Source of the DNA: Sphingomonadales bacterium
Lineage (GTDB): Bacteria > Pseudomonadota > Alphaproteobacteria > Sphingomonadales > Sphingomonadaceae
DNA: 64,000 bases
NCBI GenBank assembly: GCA_028871475.1
Contig: JAGWMZ010000011.1
Span: 1 to 64,000 of the forward strand
Direction: 5' to 3'
Position numbers and translations under genes: made by a program. The notes beneath the pieces were generated by a model. That model did not search any database. It worked only from the letters and a program-made list of their open reading frames with translations, and had not been told where the DNA came from. The first letter of the stretch is position 1. Every line of letters begins with the position of its first letter. This document shows positions 1 to 8,363 of the stretch, one piece after another.

Positions 1-326
1 CGTCGCCGAGTTCACGACACTGCGTCTGCGCCTCATCAAGGTGGCCGCACGGGTCATAGAAAGCGCGTCACGCATCCGCGTCGCCTTTGCCTCGGCTTGC
101 CCCGATGCCACCACCTTCAAGGCAGTCGCCCTCGCTCTCAAGTCGGCGCCGACATAGGCACCGCGGCCGCGCCGCACAATGCCCAAGCCCTCGTCCGTCA
201 ACCTCAAAAGCCCATTGATCCTGACGCGGTGAAAACGCCGACGATGGCGTTCGTCCCGCTTACCTCAACTTCGCCGCATCGACCTCTCAGAACCCCAGAA
301 CAGAGGCCTCACGAATACGATAGGTT
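1..326 (+). mobile_element. Right end of an IS1380-like insertion sequence, cut by window edge
   Basis: The window opens inside a transposase reading frame that ends at 157. About 170 bases without a gene follow, and the element probably ends at the GGCCTCACGAATACGATAGG stretch near 305-324. Beyond this point a reading frame on the opposite strand is abruptly cut, as expected at an insertion junction. The left end and its terminal repeat lie outside the window, so the boundary and any target duplication cannot be verified here. Confidence 0.5.
2..157 (+). CDS. IS1380 family transposase, C-terminal fragment
   Basis: Only the last 51 residues are present because the gene starts before the window. 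The frame is open from base 2 to a TAG at 155-157. The end contains the pattern LRLRLIKVAARVIE followed by SRIRVAFASACPD, which resembles the C-terminal tail of IS1380-family DDE transposases. The catalytic DDE residues lie upstream and cannot be seen, so activity cannot be judged. The family call rests on recognition of a short tail, so it is moderately secure. Confidence 0.6.
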   Translation, partial: VAEFTTLRLRLIKVAARVIESASRIRVAFASACPDATTFKAVALALKSAPT

Positions 327-557
327 AGCATGATGCGGCGGCGCGGCAATGGCTTGAATATGTTGGGAGGCAAGCCCGGATGTTTCCACGAGGATAATAT
401 CGCCGCCCCACCCGATGATCGGTTTGCGAGTGGGGCTCGGGATCTTGCAGTCCTTCTTCTCCGGCACGAACATCGTCTCGACCCATTGCGCGTTGATGCC
501 CTAGCAATCAGCCACCAGATCATCCGACCAGCAACGCATGTCCCTTGGGCGCCATCC
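312..557 (-). pseudogene. Unidentified gene remnant truncated at the IS end
   Basis: On the minus strand a protein-like frame runs from about 557 down into the IS end, interrupted by one in-frame TAG at 501-503. Its translation includes INAQWVETMFVPEKKDCK and KPIIGWGGDIILVETS, which look like real protein sequence, but I do not recognise the family. It has no start codon of its own. The frame ends inside the putative IS terminal sequence (stop at 309-311). The likeliest reading is the decayed 3' part of a gene cut by the insertion. It may have belonged with the purine genes beside it, but that is speculation. Confidence 0.3.
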
Positions 558-1895
558 TCAGCCAAACAGGCGTCGCGCCATCACGCTGTGCTTTGCGTGG
601 AGCGCGGCCATATCCACGCCGACCGGCAGCCCGTCGAGGACGCGCCACTGGCCGCCCACCATCACCCTGTCGGCCCGCACGGCTCCGCACAGCACCAGTG
701 CGGCCAGCGGATCATGCGCCCCGGCAAAGCGCAGATCCTGATCGAGGCGGAACATCGCCAGATCGGCACAGGCGCCCTCGACAATCGTGCCGATATCGCC
801 GCGCCCCAGACAGGCCGCCGACCCTTGCGTGCCCCAGCGCAGGGCATCGCGATGCGTCACCCTGTCCGCCCCATAACGCAGGCGGCCCAGCAGCAGCGCA
901 TGGCGCACCGCCTCCATCCCGTTGCTGGCATCATTGCTGGCCGATCCGTCGACCCCCAGCCCGACCGGGCAACCGGCGGCTTCCAGCTCCAGCGTGCGGC
1001 ATTGGCCCGAGGCCAGCGTCATGTTCGAGGTTGGGCAATGGCAGATGCCGACCCCATGCGCGCCCAGCGCCGCGATCTCGCCATCGTCGAAATGGATGCC
1101 ATGGGCCAGCCAGGTCTGCGGCCCCAGCCAACCCACATCGGCCAGATGATCGAGCGGGCGGCGACCGAAATGATGCAGGCAATAGTCGGTTTCATCATCC
1201 GTCTCGGCCAGATGCGTGTGCAGGCGGCAGCCATGGGTGGCGGCAAGAGCGGCGCTGTCGCGCATCAGTTCGGGCGTGACGGAAAAGGGCGAGCAGGGGG
1301 CCAGTGCCATCTGCACGAAAGCACCATGCGAGGCATCGTGATAGCGCTGCATCAGCCTTTCGCTGTCGGCCAGGATGGTGTCATGGCGTTGCACCACCGC
1401 GCGCGGCGGCAGGCCGCCGTCCTCGACGGACAGGCTCATCGAACCGCGCGTCAGCGTCACCCGCATGCCAAGGCGGCGCGCGACCTCGACCTGCAGGTCG
1501 ATGCCTTGTTCCAGCCCTTGCGGAAAGACGTAATGATGGTCGGAGGTGGTGGTGACGCCGGAGAGCAGCAATTCGATCATCGCCGTTTCCGTCGCCAGCG
1601 ACAGGGCCTCGGGCGTCAGCTTCGTCCAGATGGGATAAAGCGCCTTGAGCCAGCCGAACAACGATTTGTTGATGGCAGCGGGATGCGCGCGGGTCATCGT
1701 CTGATAGAAATGATGGTGGGTGTTGATGAGGCCCGGCAGAATGACATGGCGGCTGGCATCCATGATCTCATCGACCGGCGCGGCAGGCTGTGCGCCCTTG
1801 GCCACGCGCTCCGCGATCAGGCCGTTGCTGACGACAAGGCCGCCCTCGCAGCCCTCGCCGAATATGGCCAGCGGGTCCTTCAGCCACAGTCGCAT
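558..1895 (-). CDS. 8-oxoguanine deaminase (amidohydrolase superfamily)
   Basis: The product is a 445-residue cytosolic zinc amidohydrolase of the TrzA/AtzB/guanine deaminase group. It most resembles 8-oxoguanine deaminases, which convert 8-oxoguanine to urate; the opening MRLWLKDPLAIFGEG is typical of them. Visible metal and catalytic residues are the HHH run at 60-62 after LPGLINT, HTHLAET at 226-232, H264 in LAHG and D316 in GLGVDGS. The ATG at 1895 was chosen over one 20 codons upstream because AAGGA lies 6-7 bases before it and the family starts there. It is divergent from a purine permease, which supports a role in purine salvage or catabolism. Guanine deaminase is the main alternative specificity. 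Confidence 0.85.
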   Translation of the reverse strand: MRLWLKDPLAIFGEGCEGGLVVSNGLIAERVAKGAQPAAPVDEIMDASRHVILPGLINTHHHFYQTMTRAHPAAINKSLFGWLKALYPIWTKLTPEALSLATETAMIELLLSGVTTTSDHHYVFPQGLEQGIDLQVEVARRLGMRVTLTRGSMSLSVEDGGLPPRAVVQRHDTILADSERLMQRYHDASHGAFVQMALAPCSPFSVTPELMRDSAALAATHGCRLHTHLAETDDETDYCLHHFGRRPLDHLADVGWLGPQTWLAHGIHFDDGEIAALGAHGVGICHCPTSNMTLASGQCRTLELEAAGCPVGLGVDGSASNDASNGMEAVRHALLLGRLRYGADRVTHRDALRWGTQGSAACLGRGDIGTIVEGACADLAMFRLDQDLRFAGAHDPLAALVLCGAVRADRVMVGGQWRVLDGLPVGVDMAALHAKHSVMARRLFG

Positions 1896-2019
1896 ATGTG
1901 TTCCTTTATGCCGTGAACGGGGGGATTTCAGGCTGCCTAGAGCGAGCCGGCGCATGCTGGCAATGACCTAAAAATTAGGACGATGATCGAACATTATTCT
2001 GCTTTATGGAACGCTGGGC

Positions 2020-2075
2020 GCGGCCCTATAAGTCCACCTCAAAGCCTCCGGCGCCTTGCCGGAGGTCTGGTTTTG
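2020..2075 (+). promoter_or_regulatory. Structured leader upstream of the purine permease (possible riboswitch)
   Basis: The roughly 240 bases between the divergent purine genes contain CCCTATAAGTCC (2024-2034 area). A perfect 8-bp GC-rich hairpin follows, with arms 2045-2052 and 2058-2065 and loop GCCTT, then a G/T-rich stretch. Purine permeases are commonly controlled by RNA leaders, including the xanthine/uric-acid NMT1-type class in Proteobacteria. I cannot confirm that this sequence fits that consensus. The hairpin is observed; the riboswitch identity is only a suggestion. Confidence 0.25.
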
Positions 2076-2135
2076 GCGGCGTCGGCGTCCCGGTCATCGG
2101 TCGCTCGCGACCTGCCTCTTGGAGTGCTTTCTCCC

Positions 2136-3515
2136 GTGTCGCTCAGCCTGAACAGCACTGTCAACGAGGATGAGGTTCCGCTCTTTGCGGTGGATCAGGT
2201 GCCGCCCATGCGCCGCCTGTTTCCCTTCGCGCTCCAGCATGTGCTGGTGATGTATGCGGGGGCGGTGGCCGTGCCGCTGGTGGTGGGCCGCGCCATGCAT
2301 CTCTCCATCGAAAGTCTGACGCTGCTGATCAGCGCCGATCTGGTGGCCGCCGGCATCGCTACCATGATCCAGGCCTTTGGCCTGCCCGGCATCGGCATCC
2401 GCCTGCCGATCATGATGGGGGTGACCTTTTCCTCGGTCAGCCCGATGCTGGCCCTGATCGACGCGGCTGGGCCCGCACCGGGGGCGGCCATGGCGATGCT
2501 GCCGGTGATCTATGGTGCGGTCATTGTGTCCGGCCTGTTCGGCCTGCTGATCGCGCCTTTCGTCGGGCGCCTGACCAGGCTCTTTCCGCCAACGGTCACC
2601 GGCACGGTCATTCTGGTGATCGGCCTGTCGCTGATGCGCATCGCGATTGATTGGGCAGGCGGGGGCCAGCCCAGCGATCCCGGCTATGGCGCGCCCAGCC
2701 ATCTTGGCATCGCCTTTGCCACGCTGGCGGTCATTCTGGCGCTGCTCAAATGGGGCCGGGGGCTGGCGCGTAATGGCGCGGTGCTGGCTGGAGTGATCGC
2801 GGGGGCGGCGCTGGCCTCCTTGCTGGGGCAGACCGATTTTGCGCCCGTTGCGTCGGCGGGCTGGTTTGCCCCTGTGCATCCCTTCCAGTTCGGCATGCCG
2901 CGTTTTGAACTGCCGATCTCGCTGGCTATGTGTTTCGTCATGATCGTGACGATGATCGAGAGTTTTGGCATGTTTCTGGCGGCCGGCACGCTGGTCGGCC
3001 GCCCGGCGACACCTGATGATCTGGCGCGGGGGTTGCGTGCCGATGCCCTTGGCACCCTGATCGGCGGCGTGTTCAACACCTTTCCCTACACCTCCTTTGC
3101 CCAGAACATCGGCCTGCTCAGCATGACGAGCGTGCGCTCACGCTACGTCTGCGGCCTTGGCGGGGTCATTCTGCTGGCGCTGGGTCTGTGTCCCAAGCTG
3201 GCGGCGCTGGTGGCCGCGCTGCCGATTTCGGTGCTGGGCGGGGCGGGTTTCATGATGTTCGGCATGATCGCGGCCACAGGTATCCGCATTCTCTCCACGG
3301 TCGAACTGACGTATGCACGGCTGGCGACGATCGCGGTGTCGGTGGCGCTCGGGCTGATCCCGGTGCTGTCCGACCGTTTCTTTCAGGCCATGCCCGCGGC
3401 GCTGGCCCCATTGCTGCATTCGGGCATCGTCATGGCTTCGACCGCCGCTGTGCTGGCCAATCTGTTTCTGGGCTGCGACCGGGAGAGCCAGGAGGACGCT
3501 CCCATCCACATCTAG
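2136..3515 (+). CDS. Uracil-xanthine permease family (NCS2) purine transporter
   Basis: This inner-membrane nucleobase symporter has about 459 residues and 12-14 hydrophobic segments starting at FALQHVLVMYAGAVAVPL, the signature opening of NCS2 permeases. The family motif region around NTFPYTSFAQNIGLLSMT, before the later helices, is present. The frame is open back to 1983, but that would give an unusual 70-residue polar N-terminus. A GTG at 2136 with GGAG about 11 bases upstream gives the usual family length, so it is preferred. An ATG at 2208 is also possible. The gene is transcribed away from the 8-oxoguanine deaminase gene, so the pair probably takes up and deaminates purine bases. The exact substrate (xanthine, urate or another oxidised purine) cannot be told from sequence. 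Confidence 0.85.
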   Translation: MSLSLNSTVNEDEVPLFAVDQVPPMRRLFPFALQHVLVMYAGAVAVPLVVGRAMHLSIESLTLLISADLVAAGIATMIQAFGLPGIGIRLPIMMGVTFSSVSPMLALIDAAGPAPGAAMAMLPVIYGAVIVSGLFGLLIAPFVGRLTRLFPPTVTGTVILVIGLSLMRIAIDWAGGGQPSDPGYGAPSHLGIAFATLAVILALLKWGRGLARNGAVLAGVIAGAALASLLGQTDFAPVASAGWFAPVHPFQFGMPRFELPISLAMCFVMIVTMIESFGMFLAAGTLVGRPATPDDLARGLRADALGTLIGGVFNTFPYTSFAQNIGLLSMTSVRSRYVCGLGGVILLALGLCPKLAALVAALPISVLGGAGFMMFGMIAATGIRILSTVELTYARLATIAVSVALGLIPVLSDRFFQAMPAALAPLLHSGIVMASTAAVLANLFLGCDRESQEDAPIHI

Positions 3516-3530
3516 CCGCGCCGATCGCTT

Positions 3531-4418
3531 CTAGTCTTGACCGCCGCCTGCCAGCACGGAGCCGGCCGAGGCCGAAACGACCAGTGCGATGGCCACCCAT
3601 TGCAGGGCCATCAGATGTTCGCCCAGCAGAAGCCCGCCGGCCAGCGCGCCGATGGCGGGCTCCACGCTCATGAGAACGCCGATGCGGCTTGCGGGAATGC
3701 GGCGCAGCGCCACGATCTCCAGCGAATAGGGGATTGCACTCGACAGGACCGCCGTGATCAGCCCCATGACGGCCAGTGTGGGGCTGAACATCGCCAGGCC
3801 GGCATCATGCAGGCCCAATGGCACCACGATCACCGCGCCCGTGGCCATGCCCAGCGCCACCGCCTGCCCGCCGGGCATATGGCCGATGCGCTTGCCGAAG
3901 ATGATGTAGAGCCCCCAGCACAGCCCCGCGCCCAGAGCGAAAAGCACGCCGAGCGGATCAAGCCCATGGGCATTGTGCCGCAGGGGCAGCAGCAGCGCCA
4001 GCCCCGCCGCCGCCAGCCCCACCATCAGAAAATGCGACAGCCGACGCGAATGAAGCAGTGAGACGCCAAGGGGACCAAGAAATTCGATCGCGATGGCCAG
4101 CCCCAGCGGAATGCTGCGCAGCGCCATGTAGAAGCAGAAATTCATCAGCCCCAACACTGCGCCATAGCGCATGGCCGCCAGCAGGTCGGGGCGTGACACC
4201 GCCATGCGCCATGGCCGGACCACCGCCAGCAGGATCAGCGCCGAAAAGCCGACGCGATAGGCGACCGTGGCCGGTGCTCCGATCATCGGAAACAACTGTT
4301 TGGCAAAGGAGGTGCCAAAGCAGAACGAGGTGATCGACCCGGCGAGCGCGAGATAGGGCATCGCGCGTTGCAGGGCGGAGGTGTCGGCGCGAGGGGCGGC
4401 GGCGCAGGCTGTTGTCAT
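3531..4418 (-). CDS. EamA/DMT family transporter (RhtA-like exporter)
   Basis: The product is a 295-residue inner-membrane protein with about ten hydrophobic helices forming two EamA repeats. Examples are LALAGSITSFCFGTSFAKQL near the start, and GLCWGLYIIFGKRIG and SVEPAIGALAGGLLLGE in the second half. The last of these resembles the conserved end of RhtA-type amino acid exporters. The ATG at 4418 was chosen because the longer open frame runs back into the divergent regulator gene. It ends only 15 bases from the convergent NCS2 permease. The divergent Lrp/AsnC gene suggests amino-acid-responsive control and hence an amino acid or related metabolite as substrate. Confidence 0.8.
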   Translation of the reverse strand: MTTACAAAPRADTSALQRAMPYLALAGSITSFCFGTSFAKQLFPMIGAPATVAYRVGFSALILLAVVRPWRMAVSRPDLLAAMRYGAVLGLMNFCFYMALRSIPLGLAIAIEFLGPLGVSLLHSRRLSHFLMVGLAAAGLALLLPLRHNAHGLDPLGVLFALGAGLCWGLYIIFGKRIGHMPGGQAVALGMATGAVIVVPLGLHDAGLAMFSPTLAVMGLITAVLSSAIPYSLEIVALRRIPASRIGVLMSVEPAIGALAGGLLLGEHLMALQWVAIALVVSASAGSVLAGGGQD

Positions 4419-4502
4419 GCAACGGGTGATAGCGGGATCGCTCTGGCGATGCTCGGCGTTTTCGGGCATGAAACGGCGAAATCCGTCATTGTTGAGGGGC
4501 AT

Positions 4503-4985
4503 GTGGTGGAAACTGTCGACCTTGATCATTTCGACCAGCGAATCATCGCCATTGTCCGGCGTCACAATCTTGAACCGGCCCGTTCCATCGCGCAAAAGGT
4601 TGGTCTCTCGGAAAGCGCGGTTTTGCGCCGCCTGCGCCGTTTGCGCGCCAGCGGCGTCATTATGGCCGATGTGGCGCTGATCGATCCTGCACGGTTGGCG
4701 CCCTCGATCACCATCCATGTGCTGGTCGAACTCAACCAAAGCGGTTTGCGGCAGGAACAGGCTTTTGCCGCCAAGCTGGCCCGGCGCGATGAGGTGATCG
4801 GCGCTTGGAACGTCACCGGCCGCACCGATTTCCTGCTGACCGTGACCGTACCCTCCATCGAGGCCTATCAGCGTTTTTCGGACGAGGTCCTGGCCTCGGA
4901 TGACAATGTGCGTGACTTTGAAACTTTGGTCAGCCTGCGCGAAATCGTCCGCGCCGATCCCCTGCGCGCGGGCCAACCATTGTGA
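4503..4985 (+). CDS. Lrp/AsnC family transcriptional regulator
   Basis: The product is a 160-residue DNA-binding regulator. An N-terminal helix-turn-helix (about residues 8-55, with LEPARSIAQKVGLSESAVLR) is followed by the RAM/AsnC ligand-binding fold (VLVELNQ, then WNVTGRTDFLLTVTVPS). The GTG at 4503 fits best: GAGGGG lies about five bases before it, and the sequence then reads VDLDHFDQRII as in typical family starts. Longer starts would overlap the promoter region of the divergent gene. The 84-base divergent spacing from the DMT exporter is the classic arrangement in which an Lrp-type regulator senses an amino acid and controls its exporter. Confidence 0.88.
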   Translation: MVETVDLDHFDQRIIAIVRRHNLEPARSIAQKVGLSESAVLRRLRRLRASGVIMADVALIDPARLAPSITIHVLVELNQSGLRQEQAFAAKLARRDEVIGAWNVTGRTDFLLTVTVPSIEAYQRFSDEVLASDDNVRDFETLVSLREIVRADPLRAGQPL

Positions 4986-5085
4986 CGGAACAGCGCGTGC
5001 CGGTCAGGGCTTGTAAAGGTCGCAAGGTGTACCATGCAGGACCGATCGGGGATTGATGGCTTGCCCCGTCATCCCCATCTCGTCA

Positions 5086-5105
5086 TGGTAACCATCGGTT
5101 AGCCA
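5086..5105. promoter_or_regulatory. Inverted repeat before the GH125 gene, possible operator
   Basis: TGGTAACC and GGTTAGCCA form an imperfect inverted repeat with a three-base spacer, ending four bases before the GH125 start codon. The shape resembles operators of sugar-responsive LacI-type regulators. No regulator gene is adjacent, so this rests only on symmetry and position. Confidence 0.3.
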
Positions 5106-5109
5106 CGGC

Positions 5110-6579
5110 ATGGAATGGAGAGATCACAAAGTGTTGCTGGACAGAAGGTCCATGATTGCGGTTGGTCTGGGAGCAGCGGTGACGTTGATCGGCGGGCGCA
5201 CGGCCAATGCCGTGGTGAGCTACACATCGCAACGCCCCGCACCCGGAGACCGCCGCTTCGTGAGCCAGGCTGTCGAGGATGAGATCCTGCGCGTGACGGG
5301 GATGATCGAGGACCCGGAACTGGCCTGGATTTTCGGCAATTGCTATCCCAACACGCTTGATACGACGGTGGAAATGGGCACGCTCGACGGCAGGCCCGAC
5401 GCCTTTGTCATCACCGGAGACATTCCCTGCCTGTGGCTGCGTGACAGCAGCGCCCAGATGCTGCCCTATCTCCCGCTGGCGTCCAAGGACGAGGCGCTGC
5501 GCACGCTGTTTCACGGGCTGATCGCGCGCCATTCGCGCTGTATCCTGATCGACCCCTACGCCAACGCCTTCATGCGTGATCCCAATGCGCAGACCGATCT
5601 GGTCTGGGCGAAGAATGACCTGACCGAGATGAAACCGGGCGTGGCCGAGCGCAAGTGGGAACTCGATTCGCTGTGCTGGCCCATGCATATGGCGTTCAAA
5701 TACTGGACCACCACCAGAGATGCCGCCCCGTTTGACGATCAATGGGCGCAGGCGATGCGCCTTGTCATCCGTACCATGCGCGAACAGCAGCGCATGGACG
5801 ATCCGGGCCCCTACAGTTTCCAGCGCAACACCGGCAGCGCGACCGATACGCTGGTGCTTGACGGCATGGGGGCGCCGACGCGCAAGGTGGGGTTGATCCA
5901 CTCGATGTTCCGCCCGTCTGACGATGCCTGCACCTATCCCTTCCTCATCCCCTCGAACATCTTTGCCGCCGCGAGTTTGCGCAACATGGCGCAACTGGCC
6001 CGCGAGACGCGCAAGGATGAGGAACTGGCGACGCTGGCCACCACGCTGGCCGATGAACTCGACGAAGCGCTCGAACGCCATGGCCGTACCACCGGGCCGG
6101 ATGGACAGGTCGTCTGGGCCTATGAGGTGGATGGCTATGGCAATGTCCTGCTGATGGACGATGCCAATATTCCGGGCCTGTCCTCGCTGCCCTATCTGGG
6201 CTGCGCGGCGAAGGATGATCCGCTGTGGAAGCGCACGCAGGCGATGTGCTGGTCGGCGCGCAATCCCTATTTCTATCGCGGCGGCGCGGGAGAGGGCATC
6301 GGCGGGCCGCATGTCGGGCTGGGCATGATCTGGCCGATGTCGATCATCATGCATGCCATGAACAGCGATGATGATGACGTGATCCGCCAATGCCTGGTGA
6401 CGCTCAAGGCGACCCATGCGGGTACGGGCTTCATGCATGAGGCGTTTCTGGCGGGCAATCCTTTGCGCTATACCCGGTCGTGGTTCGCCTGGGCCAATGG
6501 CCTGTTTGGCGAAGTGATCCTTGACCTCGCCGCGCGCAAGCCCGATCTTCTGGGGCAGAGTCTGGATCAGGCGACCTGA
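5110..6579 (+). CDS. Glycoside hydrolase family 125 protein (exo-alpha-1,6-mannosidase type), exported
   Basis: The 489-residue protein matches the metal-independent GH125 (former DUF1237) fold. Recognisable stretches are [47 protein letters not shown] and [11 protein letters not shown]. Known members remove non-reducing alpha-1,6-linked mannose. The N-terminus has [16 protein letters not shown] followed by GGRTANA, consistent with a (possibly Tat-type) export signal, so a periplasmic location is likely. ATG 5110 is used; a GTG 11 codons later is possible. The stop overlaps the next start, implying co-transcription with the nitronate monooxygenase, for which I see no metabolic link. A possible operator lies just upstream. 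Confidence 0.85.
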   Translation: MEWRDHKVLLDRRSMIAVGLGAAVTLIGGRTANAVVSYTSQRPAPGDRRFVSQAVEDEILRVTGMIEDPELAWIFGNCYPNTLDTTVEMGTLDGRPDAFVITGDIPCLWLRDSSAQMLPYLPLASKDEALRTLFHGLIARHSRCILIDPYANAFMRDPNAQTDLVWAKNDLTEMKPGVAERKWELDSLCWPMHMAFKYWTTTRDAAPFDDQWAQAMRLVIRTMREQQRMDDPGPYSFQRNTGSATDTLVLDGMGAPTRKVGLIHSMFRPSDDACTYPFLIPSNIFAAASLRNMAQLARETRKDEELATLATTLADELDEALERHGRTTGPDGQVVWAYEVDGYGNVLLMDDANIPGLSSLPYLGCAAKDDPLWKRTQAMCWSARNPYFYRGGAGEGIGGPHVGLGMIWPMSIIMHAMNSDDDDVIRQCLVTLKATHAGTGFMHEAFLAGNPLRYTRSWFAWANGLFGEVILDLAARKPDLLGQSLDQAT

Positions 6580-7640
6580 TGATGGATGGCTTCAAGGCAT
6601 TGGGGCTGGCGGTCCCGCTGGTTCAGGCCCCCATGGCGGGGACATCGACGCCCGCGCTGGCGGCGGCTGTCTCCAATGCCGGAGCGCTCGGCTCCATCGC
6701 GCTGGGGGCGGTGGACGCGCAGGCCGGGCGCGAGATGATCGAGGCGACCCGCGCGCTGACCGATCGCCCTTTCAACGTCAACCTTTTTACCCATCGGCCA
6801 GCCTGCCCCGACCCGCAGCGCGAGACGGACTGGCTGGCATGGCTGGCGCCCGAATTCGCGCGCTTTGGCGCCGGGGCTCCGGCATCGCTGCGCCCCATCT
6901 ATCGCAGCTTTGTTGAGGATGAGGCGATGCTGGCGATGCTGGTGGAGACTGCGCCGGCCGTCGTCAGTTTCCATTTCGGCCTGCCGGGCGCAGTGGCGAT
7001 TTCGGCGCTGAAACAGCGTGGCTGCCTTTTGCTGGCCACCGCGACCTCTCCGGCTGAGGCGCGTGCTATCGAACAGGCCGGCATCGACATCATCGTCGCG
7101 CAGGGCATTGAGGCAGGGGGCCATCGCGGCATGTTCGATCCTGGCGCGCCCGATGCCGCGCTGGGGCTGATGGCCCTGATCCGCCTGATCCTGCGGGAAA
7201 CATCGCTGCCCGTCATCGCGGCAGGGGGCATTATGGATGGGGCGGGCATGGCGGCTGTGCTCGACCTTGGGGCGGTGGCCGCGCAAATGGGGACGGCCTT
7301 TATCGACTGTCCGGAATCCGCCGCGGATGCCGCTTATCGCGCCGCGCTCAGGGGCCCCGCCGCCACGCAGACCATCATGACCGATGCCATTTCAGGCCGC
7401 CCGGCGCGGGCGCTGGCCAATCGGTTCACCGCTCTTGCCCAAACCATGGGCGCGCGGCGTCCTCCCGATTATCCCATCGCCTATGATGCGGGAAAGGCGT
7501 TGCACGCGGCGGCCAAGGCCAGCGGCGTGCATGGCTATGGCGCGCAATGGGCCGGGCAGGGAGCACCTTTGGCCCGCGCGATGCCGGCGGCGGATCTGGT
7601 GGCCGTCCTGGCTGAGGAATTGCGCGCAGTACGTGGCTGA
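6579..7640 (+). CDS. Nitronate monooxygenase / 2-nitropropane dioxygenase family flavoprotein
   Basis: This FMN-dependent TIM-barrel enzyme of 353 residues oxidises alkyl nitronates. It shows the family opening [10 protein letters not shown], the N-terminal [12 protein letters not shown] loop, [10 protein letters not shown] around residue 190 and the phosphate-binding AAGGI plus [12 protein letters not shown] stretches, as in class I nitronate monooxygenases. The first ATG overlaps the TGA of the GH125 gene by one base, and a second ATG follows immediately. Some family members are enoyl reductases (FabK-like), but the pattern here favours nitronate monooxygenase. Confidence 0.85.
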   Translation: MMDGFKALGLAVPLVQAPMAGTSTPALAAAVSNAGALGSIALGAVDAQAGREMIEATRALTDRPFNVNLFTHRPACPDPQRETDWLAWLAPEFARFGAGAPASLRPIYRSFVEDEAMLAMLVETAPAVVSFHFGLPGAVAISALKQRGCLLLATATSPAEARAIEQAGIDIIVAQGIEAGGHRGMFDPGAPDAALGLMALIRLILRETSLPVIAAGGIMDGAGMAAVLDLGAVAAQMGTAFIDCPESAADAAYRAALRGPAATQTIMTDAISGRPARALANRFTALAQTMGARRPPDYPIAYDAGKALHAAAKASGVHGYGAQWAGQGAPLARAMPAADLVAVLAEELRAVRG

Positions 7641-7762
7641 GGGCGGTCGCCGAAAAAATTTTACGGGCTGGCGGAACTTTTACGCGTGCCACAGCGAAAC
7701 TGAACACAGGGGCCGGCGCGATCAACCGCAAAGCCGGTGCCTTTGCTTTGGTGGAGCATGTC

Positions 7763-8338
7763 ATGACAATCTTCAAATCCGCGACAGTGGCCCGTGGTTT
7801 CGCGCTGGGGCTGGGCGGCGCGCTGGCGCTTCTGGCCGGAACGTTTCCTGCCTCGGCCGCGCTTCCGGTGGGTGAAAAAGCGCCCGATTTCACGCTCAAG
7901 GCCGCGCTTGCCGGAAAGCCCATGACGTTCTCGCTCAGGCAGGCGCTCAAGAAGGGGCCCGTGGTGCTCTATTTCTTCCCCGCCGCCTTCACCAAGGGCT
8001 GCACGCTCGAAGCCCATGCCTTTGCCGAGGCGACCGATGATTTCAACAAGATGCACGCCACGGTGATCGGCGTGACGGCGGGCAACATCGACCGCGTGGC
8101 TGAATTCTCCAGCGTGGAATGCCGCAACAAGTTCGCCGTGGCCGCCGACCCGGATGCCAAGATCGCTGGTGAATACAAGAACCAGCTTCAGTTCAACGGC
8201 AAGGTGATTTCCGACCGCACCTCCTATGTCATCGCGCCCGACGGCAAGATCCTGCTCAGCTATACCAACCCCAACCCCGAAGAGCACATCACCAAGGCGA
8301 TGGAAGCCGTGAAGGCCTGGCGCGCCAAGCACGCCTGA
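7763..8338 (+). CDS. Exported peroxiredoxin (AhpC/TSA, Bcp-like)
   Basis: The product is a 191-residue thiol peroxidase. Residues 1-32 form a cleavable signal peptide ending ASA, so it acts in the periplasm. The peroxidatic Cys80 sits in FFPAAFTKGCT, with the conserved Pro and Thr. There is no Cys five residues later as in classical Bcp, but Cys120 in SSVECRNK could serve as the resolving residue. ATG 7763 has GTGGAG six bases upstream. The next gene, 25 bases on, is a DsbD-type transmembrane thiol reductase. This is the arrangement known from envelope peroxiredoxins that receive electrons through DsbD/ScsB-like proteins, so it is probably the DsbD partner. Confidence 0.85.
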   Translation: MTIFKSATVARGFALGLGGALALLAGTFPASAALPVGEKAPDFTLKAALAGKPMTFSLRQALKKGPVVLYFFPAAFTKGCTLEAHAFAEATDDFNKMHATVIGVTAGNIDRVAEFSSVECRNKFAVAADPDAKIAGEYKNQLQFNGKVISDRTSYVIAPDGKILLSYTNPNPEEHITKAMEAVKAWRAKHA

Positions 8339-8363
8339 TCGTTCCACCAAGAAGGCAAGCCTC

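Noticed and set aside
330..1916. Long plus-strand open frame (528 codons) over the 8-oxoguanine deaminase gene
   Set aside because: It lies antisense to a clearly conserved amidohydrolase and its translation is His/Arg/Gln/Ala-rich without family features, typical of GC-rich shadow frames.
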